DNA of 64,000 bases from assembly GCA_046328525.1 (NCBI GenBank), contig JAXLWK010000005.1, positions 473,588 through 537,587 of the forward strand, read 5' to 3'. A program made the position numbers and the translations under genes. Shown here one piece after another: positions 42,179 through 50,900 of this stretch. The notes below the pieces were generated by a model. It saw only the letters and a list, made by a program, of their open reading frames with translations. It did not search any database and was not told where the DNA came from. Within the stretch, counting starts at the first letter, position 1. Every line of letters begins with the position of its first letter. This DNA comes from JBDHWG01 sp046328525. GTDB lineage: Bacteria; Chloroflexota; Anaerolineae; Epilineales; JAHCIE01.

Positions 42179-44776
42179 CTAACGGCGGAGTGTCTTCGCC
42201 GAGGCCGTGTTGGAGTAGCCCGAGTTGCCTACGGAGTTGGACGCGCGCACGCGGTAGTAGTAGGTCGTGTTCGCGGCCAGGCCGGTGCTGGAGTACGAGG
42301 TCGTATTCGCCGGCAGCTTGACGACAGTGGGGTTGGTGAACGAGGAGCTGGTGGATCGCTCGACCGAGTAGCCGTCCTCGTTGGAGGCGTTGTCCTTCCA
42401 CGTCAGGTTGATTTGGCTCTTGGACGCGGCGCTGGCGGCCAGGTTGCTCGGCGCAGCCGGGGCGCTTGGCGGCGTGGTCTCGGTCAACGTGCTCGCGCCC
42501 GTGACGACCAGCGCGAAGGGCTGCGGGCCGTTGGGCACGTTGTAGCCCTTCACCTCGATGCTCCACGCGCCCGTGGCGGCCGACTGGACGTACACGTTCT
42601 CGACGTTGTTGGTGCGGTCCAGGCTGCCGCCGGTCTGCGACCACCCACCGCTGAAGACGTTGCCCTGGTAGACCGTCGTGCCGTTCGGCGCGGTGACTTT
42701 CAGGTCCAGGTCGTTGACCAGGTTCTTGGCCGCGGCGGTGGCCGAGGCGTAGTCGCTCCACACGAGGGTGACCTTGAGCGGCCCGCTGCTCGTCACGTTG
42801 GCGCTGTAGGTGCGGCTCGCGCCCGTCGCCAGGCCCGTCGCCTGGTCGGCGAACAGCCCCTGGCCGTTGGTGGCCGTTGCCACATTGATGCGGCCCCAGC
42901 CCTCGTGGACGTTGGGGATAGGATATCTGTTGTCGTTGACGCCGTCGTTATTCTCGTCCAGGAGATCCTCGGCGGTGTTGATGAGGGTCGCCTTGACGAG
43001 GGCCGCGCTGGCGCTGACGCCTTTGGCCTTCTGGTAGTAGTCGCGCACCACGGTTGCGCCCCCGGCGGCGATGGGGTTCGCCATCGAAGTGCCGCCGAAG
43101 TACTTGTAGAACCCGTTCACCGGGATCCCCCAGCCGTCGAGCTGATAGGCATTGTCGCGCGGATTGGTGGTCCCGCCGTAGCCTTCACGATACATGGTCG
43201 AGTAGGTGGAGAGGATCCAGGTGCCGGGCGCGACGACGTCCGGCTTGATGCGCCCATCGTCCGCCGGGCCGCGGCTGGAGAAGGCCGCCATCTGCTCTTT
43301 GTTGCCGGCCGTCGGGTCATCCTTGATGGGGTTCGTCGTGAAGCCCCAGCGCTGCCCCGGCGTGCCGAGCTGGTTCTGGCCGCCCATATTGCCGCACGTC
43401 AGACCGTTCTGATAGGCCGTGTCTTGGGACACATAGCTGAGCGACAGGTCGCACTGGTAGTTGCCCTGGCGGTCGTTCTCGCTCGCGCCCACCGAGATGA
43501 CATTCTTGGCGGTCGCGGGCGAGCCCATCGAGTCGCTGTCCACGATGCCATCGTTGTTGGCGTCCGCGCCCTCGTTGCCGGCCGAGAACGTGATGGTCAT
43601 GTCGCGGTGGTTCCAGATGAAGTCGTCGGTGTTGGCGCTGTTGGTGGTGTACGCGCCCGCCGCCGCGCTGCCCCACGAGTTGGAGTGGATGCGCGCGCCC
43701 TGGTTGTAGGCCTGCTGGAAGAGCTGGCGCAGGTCGGCCGGCAGCCCGGTCAGATAGTAGCCATCCTGGTAGCCGTAGAGCGACTTGCACAGGCTGGACG
43801 TGGTCACCCAGTTCTCGGTCGCCTGGAACACGAGCTGGGCAGCTGGCGCGCCGCCCTTGTTGTGGCCGAGAGCGTCGCCCCGGCCGAGGATGGAGCCGGC
43901 GACGTGGGTGCCATGCCCGCTATCCACGTCCTGGGCGCCGTCGTCGGTGATCTTCTGGAAGCAGCTATCGGTGACGCCAGGCCAGTTGTAGATCGCCTTC
44001 ACCGCGTTGGCGAAGGCCGGGTGAGCCACGGGGATCGCGCCGGTGTCCAGGCCGGTATCGGCGACGGCGGCAATCTGCGTGCTGCCATCGTAGCCGTTGG
44101 CATTGGCGGTGGCCGTACCGATGATGAGGCCAGCGCCGTACTCATTGTGCTTCTGAGGGAGGAGGAAGTTCTCGACCCAGGCCACGTCGAGCACCTGGGC
44201 GATGGCGTCGAGCTGCGCCGAGTCGGCGGCGACCATGAGGATGTCGCCGCCCGGCCGCGTCACCGCCGCGCCCGACTGCGCCACCTCTGCGATGGTCTGC
44301 CCCAGCTCCGCGCCTTGCTCCACCTGCACGGTGTACAGCCGCGTGCCGTTGCGAACCAGGTCCGGACTGAGCTTGTAGGCCGGGTGGAAGAGACCGACCC
44401 AGGCCACGTTGCTCAAGGCGGCGACCTGGCGCGCCTGGGCCGGGTTCATGCGCACCTTGAACGCAAAGTCGGGGATGTAGTCGAGGATGTCTGCCCCGGC
44501 GGCGGCTACCTCGTCCTTCCACTCCTGTTCCACAGGACCGGCGAATTGGACGATGTAGTAGCCGCGCTGCCCCTGGGCGTACTCACTGACCGCCAGGCCC
44601 GGCGGTATCTTGGGGGCCTCGCCATACGCCGGGGTAAATTGGACCGCCCGCAACTTGATAGGCGCGGCGCTCTTGCCTTGAGCGGGCTGGCTGGCCTGGG
44701 CAGCGCTGCCGCTGAGGAGAGTTAGCGCGAATAGGAGCGCAATCGCGAACGTGTAGCGCCGAACGATCGTAAGCAT
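42179..44776 (-). CDS. Secreted subtilisin-like (S8) serine protease with C-terminal FN3 domain
   Basis: An 865-residue exported protease. Residues 1-28 are a signal peptide. Residues 30-220 are an inhibitor/propeptide-like region. The S8 catalytic triad is visible: Asp240 (AVADTGLDTG), His288 (SGHGTHVAG) and Ser564 (GGTSMANPIAAG). Between them lies SFSAGNEG-like ITFSAGNEGAD. A proprotein-convertase-like beta domain follows (VTLVWSDYASAT, NDLDLKVTAPNGTT). The last 90 residues are a fibronectin type III domain (APSNLAASAASKSQINLTWKDN). It probably digests extracellular protein. No sortase or RLFLPLL motif is present. Confidence 0.93.
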   Translation of the reverse strand: MLTIVRRYTFAIALLFALTLLSGSAAQASQPAQGKSAAPIKLRAVQFTPAYGEAPKIPPGLAVSEYAQGQRGYYIVQFAGPVEQEWKDEVAAAGADILDYIPDFAFKVRMNPAQARQVAALSNVAWVGLFHPAYKLSPDLVRNGTRLYTVQVEQGAELGQTIAEVAQSGAAVTRPGGDILMVAADSAQLDAIAQVLDVAWVENFLLPQKHNEYGAGLIIGTATANANGYDGSTQIAAVADTGLDTGAIPVAHPAFANAVKAIYNWPGVTDSCFQKITDDGAQDVDSGHGTHVAGSILGRGDALGHNKGGAPAAQLVFQATENWVTTSSLCKSLYGYQDGYYLTGLPADLRQLFQQAYNQGARIHSNSWGSAAAGAYTTNSANTDDFIWNHRDMTITFSAGNEGADANNDGIVDSDSMGSPATAKNVISVGASENDRQGNYQCDLSLSYVSQDTAYQNGLTCGNMGGQNQLGTPGQRWGFTTNPIKDDPTAGNKEQMAAFSSRGPADDGRIKPDVVAPGTWILSTYSTMYREGYGGTTNPRDNAYQLDGWGIPVNGFYKYFGGTSMANPIAAGGATVVRDYYQKAKGVSASAALVKATLINTAEDLLDENNDGVNDNRYPIPNVHEGWGRINVATATNGQGLFADQATGLATGASRTYSANVTSSGPLKVTLVWSDYASATAAAKNLVNDLDLKVTAPNGTTVYQGNVFSGGWSQTGGSLDRTNNVENVYVQSAATGAWSIEVKGYNVPNGPQPFALVVTGASTLTETTPPSAPAAPSNLAASAASKSQINLTWKDNASNEDGYSVERSTSSSFTNPTVVKLPANTTSYSSTGLAANTTYYYRVRASNSVGNSGYSNTASAKTLRR

Positions 44777-44810
44777 GTGGTATTGTCTCCTCTTCTGACG
44801 ATGGCTCTGA

Positions 44811-45104
44811 TCAAATCATCCCATCATTTGTCGAGGATGTCAAAGTGCAGGGCGTTGTGGCTATCACCCGGCCCCGCCGTTCATCCATCAGCCGGTAGCA
44901 CTGCTCGATGAATTGAACGGCGGCGAGGCGATTGATAACACTGAGCGCGTTGCCAACCTCTAGCAAAACGGCTTCGGTCACCCAGACCTCAGCGGCGGCC
45001 TGGACGCGTGGCAGGAGCGCTCTCGCTTGGTCATGGTACTGGTCGCGCCTGTTCAGCAGAGCCTGCACGAACACCGTGTCGAGCAGCAGGCGTTTAGCGC
45101 CCAT
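44811..45104 (-). CDS. PIN-domain toxin, apparently truncated
   Basis: A 97-residue protein starting MGAKRLLLDTVFVQALLNRRD with the first PIN acidic residue (Asp9) and a middle Glu (LLEVGNALSVINR). The normal C-terminal part with the third and fourth acidic residues (typically ..TDCxxF) is missing and replaced by a short Ser/Thr tail, against a usual length of about 140. It is probably an inactivated RNase of a VapC-type pair. Its start overlaps the upstream antitoxin gene by about 50 bases. Confidence 0.7.
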   Translation of the reverse strand: MGAKRLLLDTVFVQALLNRRDQYHDQARALLPRVQAAAEVWVTEAVLLEVGNALSVINRLAAVQFIEQCYRLMDERRGRVIATTPCTLTSSTNDGMI

Positions 45105-45343
45105 GGTAGTGATTCGGCGTCGCGACGTGGCGTGCCATACAGATAATGGTCATGCTCACCGGCCCAATCTGCCGGCGCCTCAATGGTGCCTGACAACTTT
45201 GCGAGAGTATCCCAGACATCACCGGCGTTACTGTCCGCCTCATCCTGGATCGCCAGGATATATCGCTTATTCGGTTCCAGGTCAACAGGCGACTCCGGCC
45301 GCAGCACACCATCCTCGAATATCGCGCTGACCGTTTTCGTCAT
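45053..45343 (-). CDS. DUF104-like antitoxin
   Basis: A 96-residue protein starting MTKTVSAIFEDGVLRPESPV with DLEPNKRYILAI, the beta-hairpin of the DUF104/AF2212-type antitoxin family. A variable C-terminal arm (WDTLAKLSGTIEAPADW) would wrap the toxin. ATG 45343 has GGAGGG in front. The last about 16 residues overlap the PIN gene in another frame; such a long overlap is unusual and the end may have been altered together with the toxin. Confidence 0.75.
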   Translation of the reverse strand: MTKTVSAIFEDGVLRPESPVDLEPNKRYILAIQDEADSNAGDVWDTLAKLSGTIEAPADWAGEHDHYLYGTPRRDAESLPWALNACCSTRCSCRLC

Positions 45344-45422
45344 ATACCCTCCAGCCCTCCCAACAATTCCTCTTCTACTCGTAAGTATACTGTACAGGCT
45401 GCCGAATCGGTGAAGGCGTTGG

Positions 45423-45522
45423 ACCGCGAAAGACGCGAAAAGGACACGAAAACCGCGAAAGGGCCTCGCATGGCGGCTGCCTTTCGCGGTTTTCATATCC
45501 TTTCGTGCCCTTCGTGGTCCGG
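45423..45522. repeat. Inverted repeat CGAAAACCGCGAAAGG / CCTTTCGCGGTTTTC
   Basis: GAAAACCGCGAAAGG at 45450-45464 pairs with its exact reverse complement at 45482-45496, and weaker pairing extends outward (GACCGCGAAAGACGCG ... CCTTCGTGGTCC). It lies between the toxin-antitoxin pair and the DUF169 gene. No gene is seen in it. Confidence 0.75.
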
Positions 45523-45547
45523 AGCCTCATCCCCGGCGTGAGGCCGC

Positions 45548-46360
45548 CTACGACTCCGGCGGCTCGGCGCGGGCGGCTTCGATCTTGTCGTCCAGGACGT
45601 TGTAGTGGTCGGGGTACTGGCCGGTGTAGCGCAGAAAGCTCGGAATCGGGTAGCGGATGCCGCCCTTCGCCGTCCCCTCCAGCCCCTCGATGATCTCCCC
45701 GAACTTCGCCGCCGGGACGGTGAAGCCCATCTCGCCGTCCTCCGTCTGCGCGAACACCCGGTCGCCGTAGCACGGCAGGATGACGTTGGGCTTCTGAGTC
45801 CGCATGGTGGTAATCACAGCATCGGCGCAGTCAATGCGCGCGGAGAAGGAGGTCTCCAGCCGGCCACCCGTCTTCCACAGCGCCGCCGTGATGAGCCGCA
45901 TCACCTGGCCGGAGCTGCCGTAGATCAGTACCACATCCGGCGCGAACGTCGTGCGGTAGATGGGCGCGGAGACGATGTAGCGGTACTCGCCATAGCCGAA
46001 CTTGTCCGTGCCGGCCTCGGTGATGGCCCCGGCGCCCGGTGTCTCGGTGTACATCCCGGCGCAGGCGTGCCCTTCCTCGTAGAAGTCCACGCTGGGGGCA
46101 AAGCCGAAGACAACCTTCGCCAGCGGACACGAGAGGTCCTCGATGCCGATGGCGATGGGCCAGCCGTAGCGGCGGGAGATGGCAAAGCCTTGGCAGATGG
46201 CCGTCTGGAAGCCCATCTCGGCGGGGCGGCGCACCTTGGGCGGCAGAGCTTCGCCCGGCCGAATCATCTTGATGGCAACGGGAAACGTCGCGGGGCGAAT
46301 GTGCTTGTCGATGGCGGCGGCGAACTGGCTCACGTCAACCATAGTTGCGGTCTCACTCAT
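45548..46360 (-). CDS. DUF169 family protein
   Basis: A 270-residue cytoplasmic protein of the DUF169 (ArCR) group: PVAIKMIRPGEALPPKVRRP, ICQGFAISRRYGWPIAI, SCPLAKVVFGFAP, DVVLIYGSSGQVMRLITAAL, ARIDCADAVITTMRTQKPNVILPCYGDRVFAQ and DGEMGFTVPAAKF. Several conserved cysteines (ICQG, LSCPLAK, IDCAD, LPCYGDR) suggest metal or cofactor binding. Function is unknown. It stands alone, with a GAGGAGG site and a TATGAT -10 box at 46396-46401 (minus strand). Confidence 0.8.
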   Translation of the reverse strand: MSETATMVDVSQFAAAIDKHIRPATFPVAIKMIRPGEALPPKVRRPAEMGFQTAICQGFAISRRYGWPIAIGIEDLSCPLAKVVFGFAPSVDFYEEGHACAGMYTETPGAGAITEAGTDKFGYGEYRYIVSAPIYRTTFAPDVVLIYGSSGQVMRLITAALWKTGGRLETSFSARIDCADAVITTMRTQKPNVILPCYGDRVFAQTEDGEMGFTVPAAKFGEIIEGLEGTAKGGIRYPIPSFLRYTGQYPDHYNVLDDKIEAARAEPPES

Positions 46361-46516
46361 GCGTCCTCCTCGACGGGCTGCCGTTCATTGCCCCTATCAT
46401 AACACAGACTTGTCACGTGCGCGAATGGATAGCGCGACACGATCACGTCCCCGTTGCCTTCAACTCGCCCAGACGGCGATGCTGTCCCGCCAGATGGCAG
46501 GGCGACCGTCTTCCGC

Positions 46517-47899
46517 TCAGCAGTCAACGACGTTGACCGCAAGCCCGCCCAGGCTCGTCTCTTTGTACTTGGCCTGCATGTCGTGGCCCGTCTGGCGCAT
46601 CGTCTCGATCACCCGGTCCAGGGGGACGAAGTGCGCGCCGTCGCCGTAGAGGACGGCCAGCCGCGCCGCGTTCACCGCTTTGACCGCGCCCATGGTGTTG
46701 CGCTCGATGCACGGCACCTGCACCAGGCCGGCGATGGGGTCGCACGTCAGGCCCAGGTTGTGTTCCATGCCGATCTCGGCGGCGTTCTCGATCTGCGCGT
46801 TACTGCCGCCCATGACCGCCGCCAGCCCTGCCGCCGCCATCGAACACGCCACCCCGACTTCCCCCTGACAGCCCATCTCCGCCGCCGAGAGGGAGGCGTT
46901 GCGCTTGTAGAGCAGGCCAATCGCCCCCGCCGTCAGCAGGAACGTCCGCACCCCCGCGTCCGTTGCGCCCGGCATGAGGCGGCGGTAGTAGGCCAGCACG
47001 GCGGGCACGACGCCCGCGGCGCCATTAGTCGGCGCGGTGACGACGCGCCCTCCGGCGGCGTTCTCCTCGTTGACGGCGAGCGCGAATAGGCTGACCCAGT
47101 CCAGCAGCGCCAGGGGATCACTTTCGATGCTGCGCGCCTGGAGCGCCCGATGGAGACTAGGCGCGCGGCGGCGCACGTTCAGGCCGCCGGGGAGCAAGCC
47201 CTCGGTGCGCATGCCGCGCTCGATGCAGCCGGCCATCGTCGCCCAGATGCGGTCTAGCCCGGCGTCCGTCTCGTCCGGCGTGCGCCAGGTCGCCTCGTTG
47301 GCCCGCACGATGTCGGCGATGGACCACCCCGTCGCCTGCCCAATCGCCAGCAACTCGGCCGCCGAATGGAACTCGTAAGGCAAACGGCTCTGCCCGGCGC
47401 TGCCCCCGCCGTCTTCCCCCTCCACCTCACGCTCGCTGATGACGAACCCTCCACCCACCGAGTAGTAGGTCTCCGCCAGCACGACCGCCCCGTCTTCGCC
47501 GCTGGCGGTCAGGCGGAGGGCGTTGGGGTGGCGGGGGAGCGTCTCGCGCATGTGGAAGACCAGGTCGCCCGTCTCGTCGAAGCGGATGTCTCGCTGCCCG
47601 TTGAGGCGCAGCCAGGCGTCGAAGCGCACCCGTTCGACGAGGGCTTCGACGCTGTCGGGGTCCACGGTGTCGGGCCGCTCGCCCGACAGGCCGAGCAAGA
47701 TCGCCTTGTCGGTCGCGTGGCCGCGCCCGGTCAGCGCCAGCGACCCATACAGGTCGGCGCGCACGCGCTCAACGCGGTCGAGCAGCCCCTGGGCGGCGAG
47801 CGCCTGGCCGAAGCGCAGCGCCGCCCACATCGGCCCGACCGTGTGGGAGCTAGACGGCCCGATGCCAATCTTGAACAGGTCGAAGACGGAGAGGGACAT
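46517..47899 (-). CDS. sdaA: L-serine ammonia-lyase, iron-sulfur type
   Basis: A 460-residue single-chain [4Fe-4S] serine dehydratase: SVFDLFKIGIGPSSSHTVGPM at the start, cluster cysteines in EMGCQGEVG, LTCDPIAG and VQVPCIERN, and ASAVTAPTNGAAG-like VVTAPTNGAAGVVPAVL. It converts L-serine to pyruvate and ammonia. The SSSHT and MGAVKAVNAA segments are canonical. Start ATG 47899 matches the family; the frame upstream is not conserved. The ribosome-binding site is weak. No serine transporter lies next to it. Confidence 0.95.
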   Translation of the reverse strand: MSLSVFDLFKIGIGPSSSHTVGPMWAALRFGQALAAQGLLDRVERVRADLYGSLALTGRGHATDKAILLGLSGERPDTVDPDSVEALVERVRFDAWLRLNGQRDIRFDETGDLVFHMRETLPRHPNALRLTASGEDGAVVLAETYYSVGGGFVISEREVEGEDGGGSAGQSRLPYEFHSAAELLAIGQATGWSIADIVRANEATWRTPDETDAGLDRIWATMAGCIERGMRTEGLLPGGLNVRRRAPSLHRALQARSIESDPLALLDWVSLFALAVNEENAAGGRVVTAPTNGAAGVVPAVLAYYRRLMPGATDAGVRTFLLTAGAIGLLYKRNASLSAAEMGCQGEVGVACSMAAAGLAAVMGGSNAQIENAAEIGMEHNLGLTCDPIAGLVQVPCIERNTMGAVKAVNAARLAVLYGDGAHFVPLDRVIETMRQTGHDMQAKYKETSLGGLAVNVVDC

Positions 47900-47991
47900 G
47901 GCGTGTACCCCGAGGCGGCGGACGTGTGCGCCAAGCATACACCGAAACGCCGCCCTGCGCAATGGGGGCGGCGTCGGTCGTGGGGCGTTGA

Positions 47992-50900
47992 TCAGAAGGG
48001 AAAGCGGGTTATCAGGGAACGAGTCAGCGGCGGCGATGGGCGCGCAGCCGGGAGCAGCGGGAGGAATAGGCGATAGCGCCCGTCGCGGCTGCCCGACGCG
48101 CCGACGACGACGCGCGTCGGGCCGACCATGCCCAGGCTTTGCTGGCTCGCGCCCACGGCCTCGATTTCATAGAACCACTCCCCCGGCGGCACGTCGGCGT
48201 CGGTCAGGGTGTAGCGAGCGCCAGTGGGCGACAGCTGGGCCACGATGAGCGGCGGCCCGACCGGCGCGTATGGCCCATCGGCGGCGGGGCTGCGCCAGAC
48301 ACGGAAGCCGAGCATGGCCGCTTCTGACAGGGTCTCCCAGCGCAGTGTGACATCGCCACCGTTGGCCGTCGCCTCGAGCGAGCGCACCTGGACGGCAGTC
48401 GGGTCGGCCGGCTCGAAGTCGTAGGTCGTCACGGTGATGCCATCGGCGCGGCGGATGCCGCTATCGGGCGCGGCCTCCTTCGCCTGCGCCGGCCGGTTGA
48501 CTCCGATGGTGAAGGCGTCCACATTCGTGGTGAGGGCGGTGGCGAGGGGGCCGGCGGCGAACATGATCTGCCCCGCCCTATCGCCGGGCGACGCATTGCC
48601 GACGCGGATGCCCGCATTCGGGAAGGCCAGCAGGAGCTGGGCGAGGGTGCAGGGAGCAGTGGCGGGACACACGCCCAGGCCGGAGGAAGCCGTCGCGTAC
48701 CACAAGCCGCCCTGGGCGGACCATGTCTGCCACGCGCCGAGGCCGACCCCGCCGTTCTGGGTCGGGTCAAAGACGAGGCGGCCCTGCGGGGCGAGGAGGC
48801 CGTCGCTGAGATTGTAGTCTATGTCAAGCTCAAGTGTCGCCGCAGTCGCCCCGTTGCCCGCTCCGGTGTAGGTGTGATAAGTGAGCTGCGTTACCTGGTC
48901 GAGACGGACGCCGGCGTACAGCCCGGTGGCGATGGTCTCGCGCCCACCGGCGGTGACCGTCAGCTGCGCGCTGCCGACCTGCGCGGGCGGCAGCGCCGGG
49001 CCGGGCACGAACGCGCCGGCGCCGTTCGCGATGTCCTGGTAGAAGCTCCAGCCGCCGCTCGTCGCGTCAACCACCACCGTCGTGTAGACGGGCGTCGGTG
49101 TCCGGGTCGGCGTGGGTGTCCTGCCGGGCGTTCGGGTGATGGTGGGTGTCACAGCCGGCGTCCGCGTCAGCGTCGGTGTCGGCGTGAGGGTGGGCGTCAG
49201 CGTCGGCGTCGGCGTGGGAAGGCCGCAGGTGTTGATAAGGAGAGCGACATTGTTCGCCTGCCACTCTGCCAGGGCAATGTCGTCTCGCTTGTCGCCGTTC
49301 CAGTCGCCCACCGTTGCCGACCACGGCTCGGCGGCGACGGCGACGGGCGCGGCGGGAACCGAGAAACTGCCCTGACCATTGCCGGGCAGGACGATCACGG
49401 CGTTGACCCCGCCGCCATTCCCCAGGATATCACTCTCGGCGGCCGTGACGACGAGATCGGCCGCGCCGTCGCCGTTGATGTCCGCCGCAACAAGATACCT
49501 GGGATAGTAGGCGATAGGGATGGCGACGCGGGAATCGAAGGTTCCATCGCCGCGGCCATACATGATCGAGACCGTGCCGTCGCCGTTGTCCGCCGTCGCC
49601 AGGTCGAGCTTGCCGTTGCCGTTGAAGTCCCGCATGATGACGTCAATCGGGCGCGCGCCGACAGTCACCGGCGGGCGCGCGTTGAACGTGCCGTTGCCGT
49701 TCCCATGTAGAATCGTCAGGTGAGTCCCGCTGTTGAAGCCCACGGCCAGGTCCGGCTTTCCGTCGCCGTCCAGGTCACCCACCGCGACGGCGTATGGCCC
49801 GACGCCCACGATGATGGGGGACAGCGCTGTGAACGTCCCGTCGCCGTTTCCCATCAGCACGCTGAGCGTGTTCGCCGTCGAGTTGGGAACAACCAGGTCC
49901 AGCCGGCCGTCCCCGTCGAGGTCGGCAGCCGCCAGCAGCGCCGACCCGCCCCCGGTGCTGATGGGGCCGCGCGGCTGGATGAACGTTCCGTCGCCCAGGC
50001 CGAGCAGGATGCTGACGCTGCCGGCGCTCAGGTTGGCGACGGCCAGGTCCGGCGTCCCGTCGCCGTTGAAATCGCCGACGACCAGCCCCCGCGCTCCCGC
50101 GCCCGTGGTGATGGCGATGCCAATCTGGCTGAAGCCACCGCTGCCGTCGCCGCGATAGACGGTCACGTTGCCCGGCACATAGTTCGCCGTCGCCAGGTCA
50201 AGGCGTCCATCGCGGTCGAAATCGGCGGCGACGACGGCGACCGGCCAGGTCCCGTCGGTGACGCTGACGGGCGAGCGCGGCGTGAAGCCGAACCCGCTGC
50301 ACGCGCCGAGCGTGGCCGTCGGCGTCGGGGTGGGCGTGCGCGTCGGCGCGGCCGGCGCGCCAACGAGGACGTCGGCCGAGAATTCGGAGGTGTACAGCGG
50401 ACTCGGGTTGGGGCCGGCCGTCTGGTAGCTGGCCGTGGCGGAGATGGCGTAACCGAGCAACACGGGCGGCAAACCGACGGCAGTGAAGCTGGCGTTGCCG
50501 GAAGCGTCGGTCGCCACACTGATCGCGCCCAGGTACGTCTTGCCTTCGCCATAGCCCAGGGTATCGGCGGCGGGGTTGCTGAAGAACTCGATGGAGAAGC
50601 TCGCGTTGGGCGTGCTGTTCAACGCGCCGGCGACCGTCGTCTGCGTGCCGTCTGACGTCGCCGCCGTTAGCAGCGGGTAGTTCTGGAGATGATTGGCGCC
50701 CCCGTCGGAGTCCTGGGGGTCATTGGGCGTGACGCCGTCGAGGGCGAGGTCTATGCCCAGCTGCCCGTTGTTGTAGATCGAGTTGCCGAGGATCGCGGCG
50801 TCGGCCCCTGTGTCGTCCACCGCGACCCCGATCTTCGCGTTGTCCTGGATGGTGTTCGTCGCGACGGAGACGGAGCGGTTGGGCGTCACAGGCCCGCCGC

